Below are positions 1 to 7,427 of a stretch of 64,000 bases of DNA, in pieces. The position numbers and the translations under genes are program-made. Location of the stretch: NCBI RefSeq assembly GCF_032911225.1, contig NZ_CP136600.1, positions 2,976,001-3,040,000 of the forward strand, written 5' to 3'. The notes beneath the pieces were generated by a model, which saw only the letters and a program-made list of their open reading frames with translations, made no database searches and was not told the DNA's origin. Position 1 is the stretch's first letter. Each line of letters starts with the position of its first letter. Source of the DNA: Thalassotalea fonticola. GTDB taxonomy: Bacteria > Pseudomonadota > Gammaproteobacteria > Enterobacterales > Alteromonadaceae.

Positions 1-1116
1 AGCAAACATAAAGACTTTTCCCGCCCATTTGCCGGTGAAATGTTTGTATGCCTGATGTTACGTAACTTCAGTTTATTGCAGGTAGAACATATTGCTCGTC
101 ATCGTTCACCAGAAACCTTTGGCGCAATGCAGCCAGAAATAAAGCGTTATTTTGGTATTGGTAATTCCACTGGCTTAGGTATGGCACCATATTTGGTCAA
201 TCACCCATTACTGATTAACCAATGGGTTGAGATGCGTGAATTGGCCTTAGCCCGGATCAGAACTTTAGGAGGTATCGACAAGCAAGTGCTCGCAACACTG
301 AACGAACTGATTGAGCGTTCAGCCCAACATACCCTTGAAACCATTACCGAAGACGACTGGCAAACTCAAAATAACAAAGTTGTTATCGAAGATATGACAA
401 AACTGGGGGGCTTCATTGAAACAGGGTTTAACAGTTGGAATGAACTAGTTGCCTTTAGTGAGCAGCAGTGTTCTTTACAAGGTCAGGAAATGCTGGTTTC
501 CATTATGTTGGAAATGCATCCTGAGTTGGTAGATGAATTAGAAGATTTCCATTGTTCAGATGAACAATTAGACCTTGATCCCTTGATGCCTACCTCAGAA
601 CTTAAAGACATTATTGAACGTCGTTATGAGTGGGCATTAGCAATCGATTTTGACGCTGAAGGTGCCCGTGAAACTTATTGGTATCGCTCTGAAGAAAAAA
701 TGGAACCGCGCCTGGGCAGTGTTGCTGACATTGAAGGTAAAAAGAAACAAATGGCACTAGGTGTCGGTTATGCAGTGCGAAAATGTTATAACCACTTGTC
801 AAACTATATAGAGCAAAATCCTGGTCACACTACCGCTCGATTTATGGTGGCACACCCCAAATTACGCGGCATTGTTCGTCGCATTCAAGGAATGGATCGC
901 TGCATCTACGGCGATATCCAGGCTAATTTACTCGATCGAGATGTGTTACCTATGCATCTACTCCGTTGTAAGCTGGCGTTTTTTGGCGTAAGTAAATTTG
1001 ATCCACGTTCTCGATTATGGGTACGTAACACCATGTTTCAGGGCGCACCGCTACTGGAAGATATTGGTAAACCGTTTGTTGATGACTGGTTTATGCCATT
1101 AGCACCAAAGCAATAA
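1..1116 (+). CDS. Unknown protein, 5'-truncated by window edge
   Basis: The reading frame is open from base 1; thirteen codons before the first in-frame ATG (position 40) are also coding-like, so the real start lies outside the window. At least 371 residues are visible. I do not recognise the family. The protein is soluble-looking and acidic in its middle, with no signal peptide or membrane segment in the visible part. It ends 10 bases before the DUF3726-type gene, whose Shine-Dalgarno sequence (AAGGAGAG) overlaps this gene's stop region, so the two are probably co-transcribed and functionally linked. No function is proposed. Confidence 0.8.
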   Translation, partial: SKHKDFSRPFAGEMFVCLMLRNFSLLQVEHIARHRSPETFGAMQPEIKRYFGIGNSTGLGMAPYLVNHPLLINQWVEMRELALARIRTLGGIDKQVLATLNELIERSAQHTLETITEDDWQTQNNKVVIEDMTKLGGFIETGFNSWNELVAFSEQQCSLQGQEMLVSIMLEMHPELVDELEDFHCSDEQLDLDPLMPTSELKDIIERRYEWALAIDFDAEGARETYWYRSEEKMEPRLGSVADIEGKKKQMALGVGYAVRKCYNHLSNYIEQNPGHTTARFMVAHPKLRGIVRRIQGMDRCIYGDIQANLLDRDVLPMHLLRCKLAFFGVSKFDPRSRLWVRNTMFQGAPLLEDIGKPFVDDWFMPLAPKQ

Positions 1117-1126
1117 GGAGAGTCCT

Positions 1127-1864
1127 GTGAATATATCAATGAATGAACTAAAAGCGTCCCTGAAACGATGTTTTGAAGCCAGCGGCTACTTTGTCGGAAA
1201 TTATGAAGACGCAGCGAGTATGGTGTTGTGGTTAGAAAAGCACGGTCTCAATGGCTTAAATGAACTTAAACATGCATTACCATACGTAGGCGATGATTTT
1301 GATAAACCGTTAAGTAATGTAATTTATGAAGATAGTACCTCAGCAATTATCGATGCTCATCATCGCAGCGCGCTCAATTGTATTGCCGCTGCCGTTGATT
1401 TGGCTCATGCCAAAGCATTGGAAAGTGGTATCGCTACAGTTACCGTGCATAACTGCCATAATCGCATGTTTATCCTCAAAGCCTTAACAGACAGAGGTCG
1501 AGCAGGTATCAGTGCTGCAGCCTATTGGAAAAATGGCAGTACCACGGTTACCGAACACACCGCAGCAATCCGCTCAGGACAACGTTACCCGAGTTACAGC
1601 GAAGCCGTGGCGAACTTGTCAAATAATGACGATGACAAACAAGCACTGACGATTATATGTAGCTCGAGAGTCGATTTAACCTCATCCTTGCAAAATGCCA
1701 ATAGTACGTTTATCAGCCCAAAGCAGGTTGAGAAGAACAAGGAACATACTGTTGAATATGGCGTAGAGATCGATGAAGACGTTTGGGCCGAGATAAACCG
1801 TATTGGTACCGGCGTTTTAGTGGAAAACACTGAACGTTCTCGACAAGACGCTGGCGGGCGATAA
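1127..1864 (+). CDS. DUF3726-type protein
   Basis: This 245-residue protein starts at a GTG with a good Shine-Dalgarno (AGGAG, 7 bases upstream). The N-terminus (NELKASLKRCFEASGY, then a WLEKHGLNGL segment) resembles the DUF3726 family as I remember it, which has no assigned function. The N-terminal layout is faintly like malate/lactate dehydrogenase-2 type proteins, but no catalytic motif is evident. It follows the truncated unknown gene by 10 bases and is closed by a strong hairpin, so these two genes form a transcription unit. The family assignment is from memory and moderately certain; the function is unknown. Confidence 0.65.
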   Translation: MNISMNELKASLKRCFEASGYFVGNYEDAASMVLWLEKHGLNGLNELKHALPYVGDDFDKPLSNVIYEDSTSAIIDAHHRSALNCIAAAVDLAHAKALESGIATVTVHNCHNRMFILKALTDRGRAGISAAAYWKNGSTTVTEHTAAIRSGQRYPSYSEAVANLSNNDDDKQALTIICSSRVDLTSSLQNANSTFISPKQVEKNKEHTVEYGVEIDEDVWAEINRIGTGVLVENTERSRQDAGGR

Positions 1865-1891
1865 TAAGCTCAAATGCTTTTGATAACTAAT

Positions 1892-1920
1892 AGTTAAGCC
1901 TTGCTGAGCAAGGCTTAACT
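1892..1920 (+). terminator. Hairpin after the DUF3726-type gene
   Basis: A nearly perfect dyad has 14-base arms (AGTTAAGCCTTGCT and its complement) around a single central base, so the real loop would be about 3 bases. It lies 28 bases after the stop codon. There is no strong T-run after it, so it may be a transcript-end stabiliser or a weak terminator. Confidence 0.6.
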
Positions 1921-2127
1921 TATAGAGCAAAGGCATGAATATTCTTAATAGCATTCCAGTCGAAAATTCACTTTCAAAGGTTAAACTGCATCAGGTGCAA
2001 CAGAGCACACTTTCGTTAAGCACAATCCGTCAAACAGGACTATCACTTTTTAGATTTTAGCACCGCCAAATTAAGCGCTTACCTAAGCGTTTCTCCTAAG
2101 TATAAAGTAACAAAGCAAGGGAAAAAT

Positions 2128-4410
2128 ATGTCTAAACCTAGTAAAAATCAGTCTCCGTACAGATCACCTGCGGGTGGTTGGGGCGCACTAAAAAGTTCTG
2201 CTAAGCATTTAATTCTAAGTAGCGATGCAGCGAAAGGGGTTAAGGCGTTACTAAAGGCAAACCAACCTGGAGGTTTTGATTGCCCAGGATGTGCGTGGGG
2301 TGATAGTGCTGGTGCCGGAAAAGTTGATTTTTGTGAAAACGGCGTCAAAGCCATTGCCTGGGAAGCTACCAGCAAACGGGTAGAGCAAAATTTCTTTAAC
2401 CAGTATTCAATTTCTGAGCTTCAACAATGGAACGATCATTCTCTAGAAAGCAGCGGCCGACTTACAGAGCCAATGTTATATGATGGTAGCAGCGATCACT
2501 ACCAACCGATAAGTTGGCAACAAGCATTTGAGCTGATAGCCAATAATTTGCAGAGACTGGATTCTCCCGATCAAGCATTGTTGTACACATCAGGTCGAGC
2601 AAGTAATGAAGCCGCATACCTATATCAGTTGTTCGGTCGAGTGTTCGGTACCAATAACTTTCCTGATTGTTCAAACATGTGCCACGAAGCCTCTGGAGTC
2701 GGGATGACAAGCGGCATTGGTACAGGTAAAGGTACGGTAACCATGGAGGACTTTGATCTAGCCGATGCCATCTTCGTATTCGGACAGAATCCCGGAACGA
2801 ATCACCCACGTATGCTTGCAACTTTACGCAAAGCGAGTAAACGGGGAGCACAGGTAGTCGCGATCAATAACCTAAAAGAGCAAGGCTTGCAAAAGTTTGC
2901 CGACCCACAAAGTCCAAAAGAAATGATCCTGTTCTCAAGCACCAATATTAGCCAGCATTACTTTACCCCTCGCCTGGGAGGCGACATGGCAATTCTGCGT
3001 GGTATGGCCAAAAGCTTGCTCGAAAAAGCAGAACATGACGACTCGGTATTAGATCATCAATTTATTGCTGAGCACTGCCATGGCTTTAATGAATATCGTA
3101 ATGCAATCAACACCAGTTCATGGGATAAAATCGTTCAGCAGAGTGGTTTATCTTTTGATGAAATAGAGCAGATGACAAATATTTATATTAATAGCGACAA
3201 GGTGATTTTCACCTGGGCTATGGGCATCACACAGCATCGTCACTCAGTGGCAACAGTTCGAGAACTGCTCAATGTTCTGTTATTGAGAGGTAACATAGGT
3301 AAATCTGGGGCTGGAGCTTGCCCGGTAAGAGGCCATTCTAATGTTCAAGGCAATCGAACGGTAGGTATTGATGAACAGCCAAGCGCTGAACTCTTAGCGG
3401 CCTTAAAAACACGTTACTCCTTTACCCCCCCGCATAACCCTGGTTTGAATACCGTAGATTCGATTCATGCAATGCTGGCTGGTAATGCTAAAGTATTTAT
3501 CGGCCTAGGTGGCAATTTTGCTGCAGCCACACCAGATACCGAACGTACTTATCAAGCATTACAACAATGCGATTTGACCGTACAAATAAGTACTAAACTT
3601 AACCGCAGCCATTTGATAACAGGAAAATGCGCGTTGATATTGCCCTGTCTTGGCCGTACTGAAATCGATAACCAAAGTAGTGGTCCACAAAGCATTACCG
3701 TAGAGGATACAATGAGTATGGTCCATAGCTCTATAGGTCAAAACCAGCCGGCATCGCAGCAGCTCAAATCCGAAGTCGCCGTCATTGCCGGCATCGCTAG
3801 CGCCACTTTAGGAGAGCAAGTGGTTGATTGGCAAAAGTTGACCAGTGACTACGGATTAATCCGTAATGAAATATCGGCAGTTTTGCCAGACTTTAAAGAT
3901 TATAATTCGCGAATTCAGGCTGATAGAGGATTCTATCTGCAAAATCCAGCCGCACAACGCCAATGGAATACAAAACAGCAAAAAGCTGTGTTTTCAGCCG
4001 CAATGCTACCACAGCAATTAGCCCACGAAATGGTAAAGGCTCAGTATTCCAAATCAATTTTGACCTTACAAACTCTACGCTCTCACGATCAATACAATAC
4101 CTCTATATATGGTATGAACGATCGATATCGCGGTGTTTACGGTGAGCGACGAGTATTATTCGCCAATAGTGATGATATGGCAAAACAAGGGTTACAAGAT
4201 GGCGATACGGTAGAAATAACAACTGAAGCAAATGATGGCATTGAACGTAGAGTAAGTAACTTTAAAGTTGTCAGTTACCAAATTCCATCAGGCTGTGTAG
4301 CCGGTTATTACCCAGAAACCAATCCATTAGTGCCACTAGAGAGTGTTGCCGATGATTGCGGCACACCAACGTATAAATCAATACCTATAACACTTGCAAA
4401 GATAGGATAG
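2128..4410 (+). CDS. FdhF/YdeP-type molybdopterin oxidoreductase alpha subunit
   Basis: This 760-residue protein is a member of the DMSO-reductase/formate dehydrogenase superfamily, specifically the YdeP-like alpha-subunit group (TIGR01701 type). The N-terminal GGFDCPGCAWGD and the following FCENGVKAIAWE give a Cys-x2-Cys...Cys pattern for an Fe-S cluster. Central segments (GRASNEAAYLYQLFGR, FGQNPGTNHPRM, GNIGKSGAGACPVRGHSNVQGNRTVG in two parts) match molybdopterin-guanine-dinucleotide binding regions. The C-terminus has the usual molybdopterin dinucleotide-binding barrel (LRSHDQYNTSIYG). There is no Tat signal, so it is expected in the cytoplasm. The substrate is uncertain: YdeP in E. coli is linked to acid resistance, and true formate activity is not established for the group. 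No partner subunit or FdhD gene is visible here. Confidence 0.85.
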   Translation: MSKPSKNQSPYRSPAGGWGALKSSAKHLILSSDAAKGVKALLKANQPGGFDCPGCAWGDSAGAGKVDFCENGVKAIAWEATSKRVEQNFFNQYSISELQQWNDHSLESSGRLTEPMLYDGSSDHYQPISWQQAFELIANNLQRLDSPDQALLYTSGRASNEAAYLYQLFGRVFGTNNFPDCSNMCHEASGVGMTSGIGTGKGTVTMEDFDLADAIFVFGQNPGTNHPRMLATLRKASKRGAQVVAINNLKEQGLQKFADPQSPKEMILFSSTNISQHYFTPRLGGDMAILRGMAKSLLEKAEHDDSVLDHQFIAEHCHGFNEYRNAINTSSWDKIVQQSGLSFDEIEQMTNIYINSDKVIFTWAMGITQHRHSVATVRELLNVLLLRGNIGKSGAGACPVRGHSNVQGNRTVGIDEQPSAELLAALKTRYSFTPPHNPGLNTVDSIHAMLAGNAKVFIGLGGNFAAATPDTERTYQALQQCDLTVQISTKLNRSHLITGKCALILPCLGRTEIDNQSSGPQSITVEDTMSMVHSSIGQNQPASQQLKSEVAVIAGIASATLGEQVVDWQKLTSDYGLIRNEISAVLPDFKDYNSRIQADRGFYLQNPAAQRQWNTKQQKAVFSAAMLPQQLAHEMVKAQYSKSILTLQTLRSHDQYNTSIYGMNDRYRGVYGERRVLFANSDDMAKQGLQDGDTVEITTEANDGIERRVSNFKVVSYQIPSGCVAGYYPETNPLVPLESVADDCGTPTYKSIPITLAKIG

Positions 4411-4486
4411 TAAATACCCTATATCAAGCAGCTTAAGAAATGAATTATTTGAAACTCATCACTTTATATTTGACTTTAAAATAATC

Positions 4487-4512
4487 AGCCGGCCATCGTT
4501 TAGTGACCGGCT
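4487..4512 (-). terminator. Terminator of the purine permease gene
   Basis: Arms AGCCGG (4487-4492) and CCGGCT (4507-4512) pair, extended inward by two or three bases with a wobble. On the minus strand the hairpin is followed by an AT-rich tract (GATTATTTT). It lies 24 bases past the permease stop and also faces the end of the oxidoreductase gene. Confidence 0.6.
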
Positions 4513-4535
4513 CAATTAAAATGAAACATTACACT

Positions 4536-5891
4536 TTAGGCTGTAGCTTGATTTTCTTCACTTGCAGCAACGTTCTCTGCTTCAATGGCGTTATCGATTT
4601 CAATCGCTTTTTCACGTCCTGGTAACAGTAAGTTTAGGAATAACGCAACCAATGAACCTGTGGTGATCCCGGACGCTAAAATGACTTTCAAAAACTCAGG
4701 AAGGTTGCCCAACAGCTCAGGACGGGCCGTTACAGCCATGCCCGCACCAACACCAACAGCGACAATAATGCTATTACGTTTTGTATGTGCCGTAGTCGAA
4801 AGAATATTAACCCCGGCGGAAATAATCATAGCAAACATAATTAAGCCTGCGCCACCAAGTACCGGCAATGGAATAATAACTACCAAGGCCCCTAATACTG
4901 GAAACAAGCCAGCTAAAATTAACATCGCGCCAGTAATGGCGACAACATAACGACTGGCAACACCTGTCATGCCAACAATTCCGACGTTTTGCGAAAACGA
5001 AGAGAATGGCGTAGTGGAAAAAATTGACGCTAGAGCCGAACCCAAACCATCCGCCAAAATGCCGCGTGAGAGCTTTTTACCGGTTAATTTTGTATTGGTG
5101 ACGTTAGATAATGCTAGGAAATCACCGGTCGACTCAATTATGGTCACTAAATATGCGATAGACATGCCTATAATGCCACTGATTGGAAAACTTAAACCAA
5201 AATGCAGCGGGCTTGGTAAAGCGACCAATGCAGCCTGTTGCACAGGGATAAAGTCCACCAATCCAAGAGCAGCGCAGATAACAAAACCAACAATAATGCC
5301 CATCACCACAGCGGATGCTGCAAAAATACCCTTACCAAACTGAGATAACGCAATCACTAGAGCTAAAACAAAAAAGCCAATAATTAAATTAGAAATTGAT
5401 GCATAACCTTCGCTGCCTACTTGACCGCCGGCGATCCAATCGACTGCTACCGGAATAAGAGATAAACCAATTAAAGTAACCACTGTGCCGGTAACGATAG
5501 GAGGAAACAATTTACGAATCATCGGCATAAAAAAACTACCGATAATCATCACCAAAGAAGCCACTAAAGCAGAACCTAAAATTCCAGCGACGCCATGTTC
5601 GAAGCCTATCGCTATTGACACACCAACAAAAGTAAAACTTGTGCCCATAACCACAGGTAATCGAATACCAACAGAGCCTACACCACGACACTGGATTATA
5701 GTAACCACACCAGAGACCAACATGGCAGCATTAACTAACACCACCATGTCTTCAGTTGAAAGCCCTAACACCCCGCCAACAACTAAAGGCACCGCAATAA
5801 TTGCGCCCAAAGCAGCTAATAGATGTTGCGCTGCCAGTAAAATAGATGTGCCAACTGGTGGCTTGTCTTCCACTTTATACAATAACTCCAT
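4536..5891 (-). CDS. NCS2 family purine (xanthine/urate-type) permease
   Basis: This 451-residue, very hydrophobic protein fits the 14-segment fold of nucleobase:cation symporter-2 carriers and is full-length. The motif SQNVGIVGMTGVASRYV in the C-terminal half matches the NCS2 signature of purine (xanthine or urate) carriers more closely than that of uracil carriers (UraA). LSTEDMVVLVNAAMLVSG near the N-terminus is also typical. It is expected in the inner membrane, importing xanthine, urate or a related base with protons or sodium. It is monocistronic and ends in its own hairpin. Two near-identical 14-bp repeats lie 42 to 112 bases upstream of the start and may be operators. The exact base transported cannot be read from the sequence. 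Confidence 0.9.
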   Translation of the reverse strand: MELLYKVEDKPPVGTSILLAAQHLLAALGAIIAVPLVVGGVLGLSTEDMVVLVNAAMLVSGVVTIIQCRGVGSVGIRLPVVMGTSFTFVGVSIAIGFEHGVAGILGSALVASLVMIIGSFFMPMIRKLFPPIVTGTVVTLIGLSLIPVAVDWIAGGQVGSEGYASISNLIIGFFVLALVIALSQFGKGIFAASAVVMGIIVGFVICAALGLVDFIPVQQAALVALPSPLHFGLSFPISGIIGMSIAYLVTIIESTGDFLALSNVTNTKLTGKKLSRGILADGLGSALASIFSTTPFSSFSQNVGIVGMTGVASRYVVAITGAMLILAGLFPVLGALVVIIPLPVLGGAGLIMFAMIISAGVNILSTTAHTKRNSIIVAVGVGAGMAVTARPELLGNLPEFLKVILASGITTGSLVALFLNLLLPGREKAIEIDNAIEAENVAASEENQATA

Positions 5892-5932
5892 ACAACCTTC
5901 CTTTAATTTTATTTATGGGTAAGCTTTTTTGA

Positions 5933-5946
5933 CCGGGTGCACCGTG
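5933..5946 (-). promoter_or_regulatory. Candidate operator repeat, copy 1
   Basis: On the minus strand this reads CACGGTGCACCCGG. Its centre GGTGCACC is a perfect 8-bp palindrome. An almost identical copy lies 57 bases farther from the permease start. Confidence 0.45.
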
Positions 5947-5989
5947 CCGAAAAATAGCTTAATTTCACGATATGATTAAAACAGCTGGT

Positions 5990-6003
5990 CCGGATGCACC
6001 GTG
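5990..6003 (-). promoter_or_regulatory. Candidate operator repeat, copy 2
   Basis: On the minus strand this reads CACGGTGCATCCGG, differing from copy 1 by one base. The 57-base centre-to-centre distance is between five and six helical turns. A purine-responsive or nitrogen regulator is possible; no regulator gene is adjacent. Confidence 0.45.
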
Positions 6004-6328
6004 AACGCGGTTAAAATGTAGTGCCGATAAGAAACCGACAAGTTAAGAAGTAAGTATCGTGTTGCCTTACTGCTTATTTCACTCAGCTAAAGTAGCGGAA
6101 TAAAATCAGTCGCCCAGTCAAAATATTCAGGCTGATTATAATTTAGACATTAGTTCTCTCTTCTTAAAAAATCTACAGTTGTGTCAAGTTTTCCATTTCA
6201 TATAGTGGTTGTTGATTGACTCAGCAGAGTTAGTATTTACGCTATTGCTGATTTGGAGGAGGAGGGGAACAATTGCTAGAGGATGTAGGGGAATGGTTTT
6301 TATTTCTTCGTCTGTCGTTGTGAAATAA

Positions 6329-6350
6329 AAAAGGAGCTGTCGCTCCTTTT
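6329..6350 (-). terminator. Rho-independent terminator of the duplicated secreted protein gene
   Basis: A 9-bp stem (AAAAGGAGC with its complement) and a 4-base loop are followed on the minus strand by a T-rich tract (TTATTTC). It starts 26 bases past the stop codon of the gene at 6376-7140. Confidence 0.8.
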
Positions 6351-6375
6351 GATAATCAAAAACTATTATTAAAAA

Positions 6376-7140
6376 TTAAATTTCGTGCTTTATTGTCCAC
6401 AAGTAGTCTTCATGAGAACCACAAATACTGCTGAATTCTTCGCCTATTTTTTTGTCACCTTCGGCAAATAATTTATTAAGTATCGCGGCTCGCGCTTTTA
6501 ATAAATCATCATAGTTTTCAGCACTCATTGTTGCTAATTTTCTGTATTTGCCACCAACGACATGAGCAAGCCAACCCCAAGAGGTTAATTGACCTTTGCC
6601 AACAAACTCGTTATATACCGGCGCAAATACTGTTTTTACAATTTCATCGGCTCTTTCTTCGGTAGTGAAATCACACTCCATATAAACCGACATGCTCGCT
6701 TTGCCTCTCGGTGAATTATCACCGACAGGTTTTGAACCGGCGACAAATTGCCATATGTAATCAACATGGCTAGGGCAGCCTGTTGCAATAGCATCTGCAC
6801 CTTTACCTAAGGCTTTATCAAGCTTTTCGCCCATTTTTTCCTGCGCGCTCAATAACCCACTAACACTGGGTGCTGAATGGTAAAGAATGCGTCGCCATTC
6901 ACCACCGGTTTGATGAGCTAGCCAGCCCCAACCGGCAATAGTGCCATCTTTAACGGCGGCATCATAAACAGGTGCATAGGAACTTTTAACCAGCTCATCG
7001 GCGGCGTCTTCTTTATCTGGTGCACACATAAAGTAAGTTGCATAACTGTACATTTCTGGTTCTTTCGGCTCGGCTGAAAGCGCAGCAAACGGTAGTAATA
7101 GTGAGACTGCAAAACTCATAAGAATCTTAAACTGCTTCAT
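6376..7140 (-). CDS. Secreted protein with internal duplication, unknown function
   Basis: This 254-residue protein has a clear N-terminal signal peptide (hydrophobic core FAVSLLLPFAALSAEP), so it should be periplasmic or secreted. The mature part is two homologous halves, roughly residues 29-130 and 149-254. Both contain APVY, a GWGWLAH motif, then GG-[EK]-[WY]-R, and each has Cys residues near its start and end. The spacing of strands and helices would suit an alpha/beta-barrel-like fold, but that is a guess. The Shine-Dalgarno (GAGGAGATAATAAT region) is strong. It stands alone, divergent from the M14 peptidase and ending in a good terminator. I do not recognise the family. Confidence 0.8.
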   Translation of the reverse strand: MKQFKILMSFAVSLLLPFAALSAEPKEPEMYSYATYFMCAPDKEDAADELVKSSYAPVYDAAVKDGTIAGWGWLAHQTGGEWRRILYHSAPSVSGLLSAQEKMGEKLDKALGKGADAIATGCPSHVDYIWQFVAGSKPVGDNSPRGKASMSVYMECDFTTEERADEIVKTVFAPVYNEFVGKGQLTSWGWLAHVVGGKYRKLATMSAENYDDLLKARAAILNKLFAEGDKKIGEEFSSICGSHEDYLWTIKHEI

Positions 7141-7427
7141 ATTATTATCTCCTCATCCCATAAAGGGAAAATACCTATGTAACAAAGGGTTTTGTACATT
7201 GGTAAAAGATTCAGCTAAAGCATAGTGCATAGTTGAGATTTCTTTAGTTTTAATAATTATAAAAAAACACTTAAATATACTTATCAGATATATATAAAAT
7301 CTCTAAGTAATTAACATTATTATCTTTTTCTAATCGGTCTTTTTAATCAATTAGCCAGAAATTCGCATTGTGAAGTGATTTGGGTATATAGTTAACAAGG
7401 TTAAAAAAACAACAATAAGAGGGATCT

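Larger units (their letters stand above)
5892..6375. other. Intergenic region upstream of the purine permease
   Basis: This stretch of about 480 bases has no credible coding frame. It holds the permease promoter region with the paired GTGCACC/ATGCACC motifs and, at the other end, the terminator of the duplicated secreted protein gene. The middle (about 6010-6320) shows nothing I can assign. Confidence 0.6.

Noticed and set aside
4585..5922. Three long plus-strand open frames across the permease gene
   Set aside because: They are rich in Pro, Thr, Ile and Lys and mirror a membrane-protein gene on the other strand; no start signals or family features.
5938..5960. NtrC or sigma-54 site before the purine permease
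   Set aside because: The TGCACC half-site is present, but the TGCACC-N5-GGTGCA spacing and the GG-N10-GC promoter pattern are not.
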